Positions 20,744-29,361 of a DNA stretch of 64,000 nt are shown here, piece after piece. Under the pieces are notes generated by a model. That model saw only the letters and a list, made by a program, of their open reading frames with translations, searched no databases and had not been told where the DNA came from. Both the position numbers and the translations under genes were made by a program. Source of the DNA: Asaia sp037151935 (GTDB lineage: Bacteria > Pseudomonadota > Alphaproteobacteria > Acetobacterales > Acetobacteraceae); contig NZ_CP157575.1 of assembly GCF_051628905.1 (NCBI RefSeq), forward strand, positions 2,542,001 to 2,606,000, given 5' to 3'. Each line of letters opens with the position of its first letter. Within the stretch, counting starts at the first letter, position 1.

Positions 20744-20858
20744 CCGAAGCGTTACAAGAGTGTGACGCATGAAGTTTCCCAATCGGGAGACAATGCTCTA
20801 AACCTGCCCGGACCGTGACGCCTTGGCGTCTCACCGTGGCAGGGTTAATCGCACTCCA

Positions 20859-23453
20859 ATGCTTGCAAATTTCATCGGCTCGATCGTCTCGTTCTGCACA
20901 AGACGCGCCTGGATCGTTATTTTCCTTTTCACGCTTCTGACGGCGGGTAGCCTGTTTCTGACAGTGCAACGTCTCGGTGTGACGACGGATACCGATGAAA
21001 TGTTTGCCGCGAGCCTGCCCTGGAAACAGCGTGGGGCCGAGTTGAGCCGGCTTTTCCCGCAAAATGACGATCTGATGGTCGCCATCATCAAGGCAGACAT
21101 GCCCGAACAGGGGCGCGCCACGGCACGCGAACTGGCGAAGATCCTGCGTGCCGATCACAAGAATTTCCACACCGTCAGACTGCCTGATGATTCGCCTTTC
21201 CTTGAAAATCACGGCCTTCTTTATCTCGACAAGCCTGTGCTCGGCTCCTTGCTCGATTCCATCGTTGCTGCGCAGCCCTTTCTGGGCACGCTTTCTGCCG
21301 ATCCGTCTGCACGAGGGATCTTTTCAGCGCTTGGCCTGATGGGTGAGGGCCTCTCGGCCGGTGAAGACATTCCCGAGAGCTTCACGCCAGAGCTTCAGGG
21401 TTTTGCCAAAGCGCTGCATGAGGCTGCGGAGGGTCATCCGCAGGATCTCTCATGGCAGAATCTTCTGGCGGGGCCGCTGGCTAATATGGCGGGCGATTAT
21501 CAATATGTGCTTACGCAGCCGCATCAGGATTTCGGCTCGCTTCAGCCCGGTGGCGAGGCGAGTGCCGCCATGCGCAGGGCGATCGATTCTCTGCCTTTCG
21601 TCAAAAGCGGCAACGCGATTGCGATGATTACCGGCCCTGTTCAGCTCAGCGATGAGGAGTTCTCGACCGTGGCCCATGGTATGGGGCTGGGGCTGCTGAC
21701 CTCGCTGGTTCTGGTGGCTTGCTGGCTGGTGCTGGCCGTGCGCTCCGTGCGTGTCATCGTGCCCATTCTGATCACGCTCGTGATCGGACTGCTGCTCACA
21801 ACGGGGTTCGCGGCCATTGCCGTGGGCAAGCTCAATCTGATTTCGGTCGCGTTCGCCGTGCTGTTCGTCGGGATTGCCGTCGATTTTGCCATCCAGTTCT
21901 CGGTGCGTTTTCGCGGGCAGCGTCCGGCCTCAGGGGGCGACATGTCGCCTGCCGATGCACTGGCCGAGACGGGGCGTGAAACCGGGCATCAGATCCTCGT
22001 AGCCTCTCTCGCGACGGCGGCGGGCTTTCTCGCTTTTGTGCCGACCAATTTCGTGGGTGTGGCGCAGCTCGGTTTGATCGCCGGTATCGGCATGATCATC
22101 GCTTTTCTGTGCACCATGACGTTGCTGCCTTCACTGCTTTGCCTGTTCCGTGCGCGTCTGAGCCGTGGTGAGCCGGGCTTCAGGAAACTTGCAGGTGCGG
22201 ATCGCCTGCTGCGTCGTTTCCGCAAACCTGTTCTGGCCTTTTTCGCTCTGCTGGCCCTGCTCGGTCTGGCGCTTATTCCACGCTTGAGCTTCGACGCCGA
22301 TCCACTGCATACCAAGAACCCCGATACCGAGGGCATGAGGGCGCTTCATCTTCTGGAGCAGGACCCACGCGCCTCGCCTTATGATGGCGAGGTCATCGTT
22401 CCCAATCTCAAAATCGCGGCGGAGCGGGTGAAGCAGTTCGAAGCCCTGCCCAGCGTCTCGTCTGTCATGTGGCTTGGGATGTTCGTGCCTGAAAACCAGA
22501 CCGAAAAACTGGCGATGATCCAGGATACGGCCTCGATTCTGCTGCCGACCCTCGTGGGACAGGAGGTGCAGCCAGCGCCCGATGCCAATGCGTTGCGCGC
22601 CAGCGCGGCTGCAGCTTCGGGCAAGCTCGGAGCCGTGCTCGACAAGACGGCGCCGGGCTCGCCCCTGCGTGATATCCAGAAATCGCTCGCCCTGCTCGCC
22701 AAGGCGCCCGACGCGCAAATTCTTGCTGCCAATACGGCGCTGACACGCTTCCTGCCGGAGCAGCTTGCCCAGCTGGTGGATGTGCTTCAGCCGACCCCCG
22801 TGACGCTCGAGGGTATTCCTCAGGATATCGCGCGCGATTACGTGCTGCCTGATGGGCGCGCCCTGCTCAAGATCCTGCCCAAAGGGCGTATGTCTGACAG
22901 CAAGGTGCTGTATCACTTCCTCAGCGACATGCTCTCTGTCGACAAGAATACGGCGGGGACGGCGCTCGAAGTGGTCGAGAGCGCGCATACCATGGTCCAT
23001 GCCTTTTCAACGGCGGCGATCTCGGCGCTGGTCATGATCGCGATCATTCTGTTCGTCGCGCTGCGTCGTCTGCTGGATATGGTGCTGGTTCTGGCCCCTC
23101 TGATGCTTTCGGCCCTGCTGACGGTCATTCTGATCGTGACCGTGCCCGAGACGCTGAACTTCGCCAATATCATCGCCTTGCCGTTGCTGCTGGGTGTAGG
23201 CGTATCGTTCAACATCTATTTCGTCATGAACTGGCGCGCGGGCATCAAAAGCCCGCTGACGTCGCCTACCGCACGCGCCGTTCTGTTTTCAGCGCTTACC
23301 ACGGGCACGGCCTTCGGTTCGCTGGCGGCATCGCAGCATCCTGGCACGGCGAGCATGGGGCGCCTGCTGCTGATGTCTCTCGCCTGCACGCTTCTCGCTA
23401 CGCTGACCTTCATTCCGGCCCTGCTTCCCAAGCGCAAGATCGACGCGGAATAG
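20859..23453 (+). CDS. hpnN: RND-family transporter, HpnN-like (hopanoid-associated)
   Basis: An 864-residue inner-membrane protein with the RND layout: one helix near residue 20, a large periplasmic loop, helices at about 270-430, a second loop, and five helices at about 715-860. DTDEMFAASLPWKQRG and FPQNDDLMVAII match the HpnN subfamily that moves hopanoids to the outer membrane. ATG at 20859 gives the usual N-terminus (MLANFIGSIVSF); a TTG at 20823 is in frame. No other hopanoid gene lies nearby in the window, so assignment rests on resemblance alone. Confidence 0.85.
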   Translation: MLANFIGSIVSFCTRRAWIVIFLFTLLTAGSLFLTVQRLGVTTDTDEMFAASLPWKQRGAELSRLFPQNDDLMVAIIKADMPEQGRATARELAKILRADHKNFHTVRLPDDSPFLENHGLLYLDKPVLGSLLDSIVAAQPFLGTLSADPSARGIFSALGLMGEGLSAGEDIPESFTPELQGFAKALHEAAEGHPQDLSWQNLLAGPLANMAGDYQYVLTQPHQDFGSLQPGGEASAAMRRAIDSLPFVKSGNAIAMITGPVQLSDEEFSTVAHGMGLGLLTSLVLVACWLVLAVRSVRVIVPILITLVIGLLLTTGFAAIAVGKLNLISVAFAVLFVGIAVDFAIQFSVRFRGQRPASGGDMSPADALAETGRETGHQILVASLATAAGFLAFVPTNFVGVAQLGLIAGIGMIIAFLCTMTLLPSLLCLFRARLSRGEPGFRKLAGADRLLRRFRKPVLAFFALLALLGLALIPRLSFDADPLHTKNPDTEGMRALHLLEQDPRASPYDGEVIVPNLKIAAERVKQFEALPSVSSVMWLGMFVPENQTEKLAMIQDTASILLPTLVGQEVQPAPDANALRASAAAASGKLGAVLDKTAPGSPLRDIQKSLALLAKAPDAQILAANTALTRFLPEQLAQLVDVLQPTPVTLEGIPQDIARDYVLPDGRALLKILPKGRMSDSKVLYHFLSDMLSVDKNTAGTALEVVESAHTMVHAFSTAAISALVMIAIILFVALRRLLDMVLVLAPLMLSALLTVILIVTVPETLNFANIIALPLLLGVGVSFNIYFVMNWRAGIKSPLTSPTARAVLFSALTTGTAFGSLAASQHPGTASMGRLLLMSLACTLLATLTFIPALLPKRKIDAE

Positions 23454-23562
23454 GCGAGCCTCCCGCTGCGGGCGGAGCGGATCTACCCGGAATATGGGTG
23501 GTCAGGCGAGGCGATCGGATGATAGGGACGTGCATTCTATTCTGTCGTGAGCTTCGCCTATC

Positions 23563-25020
23563 GTGTCGAAATCCTTCTTTCGCTGGAGTCTCGCAGCGGC
23601 CTGTCTGGCCGGATTTTCGGCGCCCATGCCTGTCTGGGCGGGAGAAGACGATGAGGAAGAGACGGGGTCGGAACCCAGCTACCAGATCAACGATCCTTTT
23701 CCTGACCGGCCCCTGCAACCGACCAGCGTGCCCGCTTTTGGCCAGCCCAAGGCGGTTTTCTATAACCCTTACGGTCTGACCGACTGGCTGCGTCGCCGTG
23801 GTATCGGGGTGCTGCTCGACAATATCAACGAATATGCGGCTGCGGTCACACCACCGACGAAGGATGTGGGCGATTATCGCCAGGGTTCGAGCAATGCCGG
23901 GCAATATGCGCTGTCGCTCAATGTCGATTGGGAGCGTATCGCCCATATAAAGGGCTTTGCGACTCATATGGTCGTGACAGGGCGTTATGGCACACCGGCC
24001 AATCGCATGTTCGGCGACTGGCTGAATCATTCCTCAGAAATCTATGGCGGTGGCGGCAATGTGGTGGTGCATCTCGTCATGGCCTATGGCGAGGAGACGC
24101 TCTATGGCGGCAAGCTTTCGATTGCCGCAGGGCGAATGGCCGAGCTCTCCGATTTCGCGGCCAGCCCGCTTTACTGCACCTTTCAGATGAATGCGATTTG
24201 CGGGCGACCGCGTGCCGCCGCCGATACGGGCTATGCCTCGACCTTCCCCGCCGGAAACTGGGGGTTGCGCGTGCGTGGCCGCCCTCTACCGCAGTCCTAT
24301 ATCCAGCTCGGTCTCTATCTGACCGAAGAGGGCATGTTCTCGTACACGATGAATCGCAGCGGGTTCAAATTCAACAGCGCCTATATCAATGGCGTCAGAA
24401 TGCCGCTCGAACTGGGCTGGGAGCCGAAACTCGGGGGCCATCTGCCCGGCCATTACAAGATCGGTGCCGCGCTTACCACGGCACCGCTTTCGGATATTCA
24501 TGAAGACCAGTATGGCCAGCCTTATGTGCTGACCGGACTGATCCAGAGGCAGCATCGCGCCAGTTTCAATACCTGGGTGCTGATGGATCAGAAGCTCACG
24601 ACCTATCGTCGTGACAAGACAGGCAAGGACAGCGATTCAGGCCTGACCGCGCTCTGGGGATTTCTGTATAATGACAAGCGCGTCTCCCTGCGTAACTGGC
24701 AGGTCTATGGCGGTCTGATCAGCCGCGGCACCTGGGCGTCACGCCCTGAGGATACGATTGCACTGGCCTTCAGCTATACCGCCATTTCACCGGGCGTGCA
24801 GCGCACCGAGGCATTGCTGCGCGCTCAGGGCGCCGTGTTGCCTTATCGCGCGACCGGCATACAGCGCCATGCGATTGTGATCGAAGCCAATTATGGCTGG
24901 CACGCTTTTCGCGGCGTGCTGATGCAGCCGATGGTTCAGGCCTTCATCCGCCCGAACGGGCAGGGCAATCTCAGGGACGCGGTACTTCTGGGCTTCAAGA
25001 CCCATGTGGAATTTCTCTGA
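23563..25020 (+). CDS. OprB-like carbohydrate-selective porin
   Basis: A 485-residue outer-membrane protein with a signal peptide ending near PVWAG (residue 27), an acidic stretch, then a beta-rich OprB-type body: LTDWLRRRGIGVLLDNINEY near residue 73 and a family-like C-terminal FKTHVEFL ending in an aromatic/leucine beta-strand. Such porins admit sugars to the periplasm, where PQQ dehydrogenases act. The start is GTG at 23563; no strong ribosome site is visible. Confidence 0.88.
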   Translation: MSKSFFRWSLAAACLAGFSAPMPVWAGEDDEEETGSEPSYQINDPFPDRPLQPTSVPAFGQPKAVFYNPYGLTDWLRRRGIGVLLDNINEYAAAVTPPTKDVGDYRQGSSNAGQYALSLNVDWERIAHIKGFATHMVVTGRYGTPANRMFGDWLNHSSEIYGGGGNVVVHLVMAYGEETLYGGKLSIAAGRMAELSDFAASPLYCTFQMNAICGRPRAAADTGYASTFPAGNWGLRVRGRPLPQSYIQLGLYLTEEGMFSYTMNRSGFKFNSAYINGVRMPLELGWEPKLGGHLPGHYKIGAALTTAPLSDIHEDQYGQPYVLTGLIQRQHRASFNTWVLMDQKLTTYRRDKTGKDSDSGLTALWGFLYNDKRVSLRNWQVYGGLISRGTWASRPEDTIALAFSYTAISPGVQRTEALLRAQGAVLPYRATGIQRHAIVIEANYGWHAFRGVLMQPMVQAFIRPNGQGNLRDAVLLGFKTHVEFL

Positions 25021-25135
25021 CAGCGCCTGTGTGCGGGTTCGTTGCGAAAAGAGACGGGTTGGGTGATTTTCTCCCTGCACTGAAGCTGCCGATCGTGCCA
25101 AGCTTTGTGTCTCATTGTTGCAGGGAGCCTCTGGC

Positions 25136-25885
25136 ATGGATGTGCAAATCGACGGGTCGCTTTTTCCGGTGCTTCGCATAGCGCTTCAGCCGGGCGAGCG
25201 CCTGGTGGCCGAGACGGGTGAACTCTCCTGGAAGAGCCCGCACGTGACCCTGAGCACGAGCACTGCCGGGGCAGGCAATAGCGGGTTTTTCGGCTCTGTT
25301 TCGCGCATGATTGCAGGCGGCGGCCTGTTCATGACCGAATATCGTGCCGAAGGGGCACCCGGCATGGTAGCCTTTGCCGCCAAGATACCGGGCCATATCA
25401 CCGAGCACGCGCTGGACGGGTCACGCGCCTATCTCGTGCATCGCCACGGGTTTATTGCCGGGACCGAAGGGGTGCGTCTCGATATGGCGTTCCAGCGCAA
25501 GCTGGGCGCAGGGCTGTTCGGCGGTGAGGGCTTTGTGCTGCAACGTATCTCTGGCTACGGCCGGTTCTGGGCCGAGCTTGGCGGCGAGATCATCGCGCAT
25601 GATCTCGCGCCCGGTGAGCAGATAGATGTGCATCCCGGTCATGTCGGCATGTTCGAAGAGAGCGTGCAGTTCGATATCACGACACTGCCCGGCATACGCA
25701 ACAAGCTGTTCGGCGGTGATGGGCTGTTTCTTGCCAGACTGACAGGACCGGGGCGGATCTGGCTTCAGACCCTTACCCTGTCCAATCTGGCAGGCGCACT
25801 TGGTCCCTATCTCGGCGCCACGGAAGCGACGGGTGCGGCAGAGGGCACGTTGCTCGGCTCGCTCGTTCGCAAGGCCTTTGACTGA
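25136..25885 (+). CDS. AIM24 / TIGR00266-family protein
   Basis: A 249-residue protein of the AIM24 type: a beta-rich trimer-like fold with GSLFPVLRIALQPGERLVAE near the start, GGGLFMTEYRAEG near residue 65 and repeated GEGF / GDGLFLARLTGPG motifs. The biochemical role of the family is unknown. The ATG at 25136 is preceded by AGGGAG; a frame-opening ATG at 25115 is less likely. Confidence 0.9.
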   Translation: MDVQIDGSLFPVLRIALQPGERLVAETGELSWKSPHVTLSTSTAGAGNSGFFGSVSRMIAGGGLFMTEYRAEGAPGMVAFAAKIPGHITEHALDGSRAYLVHRHGFIAGTEGVRLDMAFQRKLGAGLFGGEGFVLQRISGYGRFWAELGGEIIAHDLAPGEQIDVHPGHVGMFEESVQFDITTLPGIRNKLFGGDGLFLARLTGPGRIWLQTLTLSNLAGALGPYLGATEATGAAEGTLLGSLVRKAFD

Positions 25886-25912
25886 TTTGAGAGACGTGCG
25901 ATCCGGCCGGTC

Positions 25913-26668
25913 TCAGGGGAGCCGGGCGGCCCGTAATTTTGCCATAAGCAGGTCCTCCGAAGGCGGACGCGCATAGAGCGTATCGAGGGGAACCGCCTCT
26001 TGTTCCAGCATCCAGGCGACCTCCAGATGATAGCGTCGGTAGAGCCTGCTTCGGGCCACATCCATCAGGGGATCATGCGCCTGGAAACGCGCCAGATTAT
26101 CCCTCAAATCGAAGTCACCGCCCTTGCCGACGAGATCGGCATAGCCCTCGTTGAGCCATGTCGGATAGGTCACGGCGAAGAAACGACCAAACGCGCGACC
26201 TTGCATCACATGCGTTGCTTCATGGGCAATGTAATAGGCGAGTGGGCGCACCTTGGCGTCCGCTATCGGCCCAGCGTAGGGTGGAATGATCCTGTCATGG
26301 GGGATGTCCGACTCACGGAGATAGATATTGGACGTGAGAGGCCCGATCACGATGCCACCGACATCGGGATGAAACACCCCGTGAAGCTGTAACCGCCAGC
26401 GCGTATTGCAGAAAAAAACGTGAAAGCGTTGCTCTGACGTATAGAGAACCGATGTCCGCAGCCGTCGCGTCGCATCATCCAGAACGACAGAAATATGGTC
26501 GTCGATGGGGCGATCCGACCAGACATCGAATTGCTGGTAATGGAGACGGAAAGCGAAAGCGGGCTGAGGGTAAGCCAGTGTGGCGATATACAGGCCGAAC
26601 GCGCCTGTCAGGCAAAGAGTGGCCCGACAGGAGGACCTCCAGATCTTTCTCCGGCCCCGATGTCCCAT
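25913..26668 (-). CDS. Putative secreted gluzincin-type metallopeptidase
   Basis: A 251-residue protein with a basic N-terminus and hydrophobic segment (about residues 16-39) that could be a signal or anchor. Residues 149-153 read HEATH, an HExxH zinc motif, and NEGYAD supplies a candidate third ligand Glu174, which is the gluzincin pattern (HExxH-x20-E). The remainder shows no recognised domain. It is convergent with the AIM24-like gene. Function and substrate are unknown. It borders the low-GC patch. Confidence 0.72.
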   Translation of the reverse strand: MGHRGRRKIWRSSCRATLCLTGAFGLYIATLAYPQPAFAFRLHYQQFDVWSDRPIDDHISVVLDDATRRLRTSVLYTSEQRFHVFFCNTRWRLQLHGVFHPDVGGIVIGPLTSNIYLRESDIPHDRIIPPYAGPIADAKVRPLAYYIAHEATHVMQGRAFGRFFAVTYPTWLNEGYADLVGKGGDFDLRDNLARFQAHDPLMDVARSRLYRRYHLEVAWMLEQEAVPLDTLYARPPSEDLLMAKLRAARLP

Positions 26669-26726
26669 TTCTTACGTCCCCTGTGCTTGGACGTTCATCA
26701 GGTTGGGGATCAGGTTGATCTGATTA

Positions 26727-27089
26727 TCAACCCACATAGCCAATACGTGTTCCATGCCAAAGCTGCGCAAATTTTTCTAGCGTTATAAAAAAGAGATAGT
26801 ACTCAAGATCATCGATTAATGACCCCCGGACTATACGCTTTGGCCAATCGGAAAGGATCCGATCTGCTACCTCCTCGGGGGTATCGCCGGAAAATATAGG
26901 TCTATCTTCGTTATAGTTGAACTCTATTATTATATTTTTGTTTATGCCGTATACGAGAAATTCTTTAAATAATTTTCTTTTCTTTTCTGAATTCACATCA
27001 ATTTCATCGATCCCTGTATGGATAAATAGCGTACGGCAGGATGTGACAGAGAAGTCCTTTAGGCATTTATCCCAAACGGTATAGTCCAT
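26727..27089 (-). CDS. Small paralogous protein, copy 1 (DUF596-like, possible immunity protein)
   Basis: A 120-residue acidic protein, copy 1 of three tandem paralogues. It shares with copy 3 the blocks CRTLFIHTGIDEID, KEFLVYGINKNI, FSGDTPEEVADRILSDWP and FAQLWHGTRIGYVG. Low GC unlike the flanks suggests horizontal acquisition. The spacing of hydrophobic and WP motifs is reminiscent of DUF596, which is found beside polymorphic toxins, but I am not certain of the family. A short reading frame upstream ends inside its first codons (stop at 27067-27069), suggesting it once followed another gene. Confidence 0.75.
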   Translation of the reverse strand: MDYTVWDKCLKDFSVTSCRTLFIHTGIDEIDVNSEKKRKLFKEFLVYGINKNIIIEFNYNEDRPIFSGDTPEEVADRILSDWPKRIVRGSLIDDLEYYLFFITLEKFAQLWHGTRIGYVG

Positions 27090-27236
27090 GAGTTCGATCC
27101 ACAGTTTTGAGCGGGGAAACGCCTCCTATGAACAGGCCGGCAACCTGCTCACGGTGCCTAGGATACACCGCAACCTCACCGGGCTGAAACGAAAAAATAA
27201 GGTTATCGATAGGAGATATTGGAATTGTAAATAGAA
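27090..27236. other. GC-richer fragment between copy 1 and copy 2
   Basis: A patch with higher GC than the paralogues around it. On the minus strand one frame stays open up to a stop at 27067-27069 and includes FQPGEVAVYPRHREQVAGLF. It overlaps the start of copy 1 as a toxin or upstream gene end would. The plus strand has an equally open frame, so coding status and strand are unresolved. It is not homologous to the sequence ahead of copies 2 and 3. Confidence 0.3.
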
Positions 27237-27602
27237 TTACTCTACGTAACCGATGTTTGTCCCATGGAAAAGCTGTGCAAATTTGGTTAGTGTTGAGAGA
27301 TAAATTCCAAAATCCCCGTCTTCTCCTAGAAATCCGTCAATTTTCTTGTTAGGCCATGTGGATAGTATTCAATTAGCGACGATATGGGGAATATCGCCGG
27401 AAAATATGAGTCTTTCGTTATCATAGTCATACTCTGTTATAATATTCTTATTCATGCCATAGATAAGAAATTCCCTGAATAAAGATTTTTTCTGTTCTGA
27501 ATCCAAGTTCGAATCGTCTATTCCGGTATGTACGAACAACGTCCTGCAGGATGCTCCCGAAAAATGCTCAAGGCATTCATCCCATAGTTTTTTATTTATC
27601 AT
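27237..27602 (-). pseudogene. Copy 2 of the small paralogue, broken by a nonsense codon
   Basis: Exactly 366 bases, the same length as copy 3, and alignable in one frame from MINKKLWDECLEHFSG to NIGYVE with a stop at 27237-27239. The only interruption is a TGA at 27369-27371 where copies 1 and 3 have Arg in the ADRILSDWP motif; copy 2 reads AN-stop-ILSTWP. This fits a C to T change in a CGA codon with an adjacent D to N change. Frame and length are otherwise intact, so the loss looks recent. The upstream AGGAT site is kept. Confidence 0.85.
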
Positions 27603-27875
27603 ATCTGCATCCTGCTAAAATTTTTAGGTTCATAGATCAAGCATTGGTAGGATTTGATAACCCTCGCGGAAGATCAATTGTCAATTTATCAGTGGTCGCC
27701 CTTTTCCGACGACGCCGACTTTCTTTTCAGTCGGAATTCACCCTTCGCTGTTTTTACAGTCCAAACCTTCTTCACGCCGGGAAGATATCAATGGTCAAGG
27801 AACACAATGCTCCTTGAGTAGGGCTCTGCAGGCTAGCTAGTATCTAAAAGAACAAATAAGTTCCAAGAATGTCGT
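27603..27875. other. Spacer between copy 2 and copy 3
   Basis: About 270 bases without an intact gene. Minus-strand fragments such as TVKTAKGEFRLKRKSASSEK and LTIDLPRGLSNPTNA look protein-like but lie in different frames and end in stops, consistent with a decayed reading frame upstream of copy 2. The last 15 bases before the copy 2 start (TTTTAGCAGGAT) resemble those before copy 3. Confidence 0.35.
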
Positions 27876-28241
27876 TCAACCTACATAGCCAAGACGCGTT
27901 CCATGCCAAAGCTGGGCAAACTTGTTCAAGGTTATGAAATAAAGAAAAAAATCCTTATCTTTTTCCAGAGAGCCTTCAATTGTTTTCTTTGGCCAGTCTG
28001 AAAGAATACGGTCGGCTACAATTTCCGGGCTCTCCCCTGAAAATACTGGTAGATCGCGATCATAGTCAAACTCAATGACCAGGTTTTTTTCCATGCCATA
28101 TACAAGAAATTCTTTAAACATTTCCTTCTTTTCGCAAGACGATATATCTAATTCGTCTATTCCTGTTCCTATAAGTAAAGTCTTACAGGAAGCTCCTGAG
28201 AAATCCTTGAGACATTCGTCCCACAGTTTTTTATCAATCAT
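27876..28241 (-). CDS. Small paralogous protein, copy 3
   Basis: A 121-residue protein, the intact partner of copy 2 (MIDKKLWDECLKDFSGASCK) and clearly related to copy 1. It ends FAQLWHGTRLGYVG like copy 1. AGGATTACGAG ahead of the ATG is a good ribosome site. It is acidic, with no signal peptide or transmembrane segment. The function is not known; tandem low-GC arrays of small acidic proteins often are orphan immunity genes, which is inference here. Confidence 0.8.
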   Translation of the reverse strand: MIDKKLWDECLKDFSGASCKTLLIGTGIDELDISSCEKKEMFKEFLVYGMEKNLVIEFDYDRDLPVFSGESPEIVADRILSDWPKKTIEGSLEKDKDFFLYFITLNKFAQLWHGTRLGYVG

Positions 28242-28560
28242 CTCGTAATCCTGTTAAAACCCAAGTTTTCTGAGATCGGGCTTGAGACAGCTCCTACTCT
28301 TAGAGGTTCAAGAGCAGAGATTTCGTATCTTTTCCTAATTCGCGAGAGCCTAGAGGTTTTCCTCTTCGATGAGCACATCTGTCTCTTTAGAATTTTTCAA
28401 CTCCTAGGCGGCGAGATATTATGGATAAATCGATAGGGTGGTTCTCTACGGTGCAGCCGTCTCAACTACCGGATGAATGATCTTCGTTTTCGAGGCTTTT
28501 TTGTAAAAAACCACGTCGCTGCGAGCCGGGGCCAATCCGACTCACAGCGCGCTAGGCCGG
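28242..28560. other. Low-GC spacer between copy 3 and cysE
   Basis: About 320 bases without a supported gene. A minus-strand frame ends in a stop that overlaps the copy 3 start (AGATGA), again suggesting lost coding sequence upstream. Near 28497-28515 an imperfect hairpin (GGCTTTTTTGTAAAAAACC) may terminate cysE transcription. GC rises to chromosome level from about 28510. Confidence 0.4.
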
Positions 28561-29361
28561 TCAGATCACGTAATCCACCGGGGGCAGGCGCTGATCCATC
28601 GCCAGGGCGGGCATGCTGGTGTGGCGCGTGCCGATGCGGCGGGCCGGATTGCCGACGACAGTAGTGTAGGGATGAACGCTCTCCAGCACCACTGAACCTG
28701 CGCCGATCTTGGCGCCTTCCCCGAGCTCGATATTGCCGAGAACAATGGCACCGGCGCCCACCAGAACACCGCGACGCACCTTGGGGTGACGATTGCCCGT
28801 TTCCTTGCCGGTGCCGCCCAGCGTCACGCCCTGAAGCAGAGAGACGTCATCTTCGATAATGCAGGTCTCACCGATGATGATCCCGGCACCATGATCGAAC
28901 ACCAGACGTCGCCCGAGCTGGGCCGCCGGGTGGATGTCGAGGCCGAAGCGCTCGCTCACCAGACTCTGGATATGGCGGGCCAGATGCTGGCGGTCATGTT
29001 GCCAAAGCCAATGCGCGATACGATAGGCCTGAATGGCGTGATAGCCTTTGAAGAACAGGAAAGGCGTCACGTAATCGGGGCAGGCGGCATCGCGCTCGAA
29101 AATCGCGATCATGTCTTCGGCAGCGGCTTCGGCGATCTCGGGGCTTTCGATCAGTGCTGAGGTAACAAGCGCGGAGAGCACGGGCGCCGAAAGCGCCCTG
29201 TCGGCCAGTTTGGTACCGAGCAAGGCCGCGAGCGCGCCCTGAAAATTGCGGTGGTCGCTGATTCCGGTCGCAAATACACCCTGAATCAGCACATCGCAGC
29301 AGACATCGCTCTGTTTGAGCATTTCCTGCCAGATGACGGTGAGATCGGGTGGTGTGCTCAT
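28561..29361 (-). CDS. cysE: Serine O-acetyltransferase
   Basis: A 266-residue enzyme making O-acetylserine, the cysteine precursor. The N-terminal helical domain is followed by a left-handed beta-helix of hexapeptide repeats (about 145-235). Catalytic elements DHGAGIIIGETCII and GNRHPKV are present. The C-terminal tail ends DYVI, and a C-terminal Ile is what cysteine synthase docks onto in other species. Its ATG overlaps the stop of the upstream monooxygenase gene by four bases (ATGA). Confidence 0.95.
   Translation of the reverse strand: MSTPPDLTVIWQEMLKQSDVCCDVLIQGVFATGISDHRNFQGALAALLGTKLADRALSAPVLSALVTSALIESPEIAEAAAEDMIAIFERDAACPDYVTPFLFFKGYHAIQAYRIAHWLWQHDRQHLARHIQSLVSERFGLDIHPAAQLGRRLVFDHGAGIIIGETCIIEDDVSLLQGVTLGGTGKETGNRHPKVRRGVLVGAGAIVLGNIELGEGAKIGAGSVVLESVHPYTTVVGNPARRIGTRHTSMPALAMDQRLPPVDYVI

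Noticed and set aside
20816..20835. Hairpin GTGACGCC/GGCGTCTCAC before the HpnN-like gene
   Set aside because: Imperfect, no T-tract and no known leader; not enough to call a terminator or operator.
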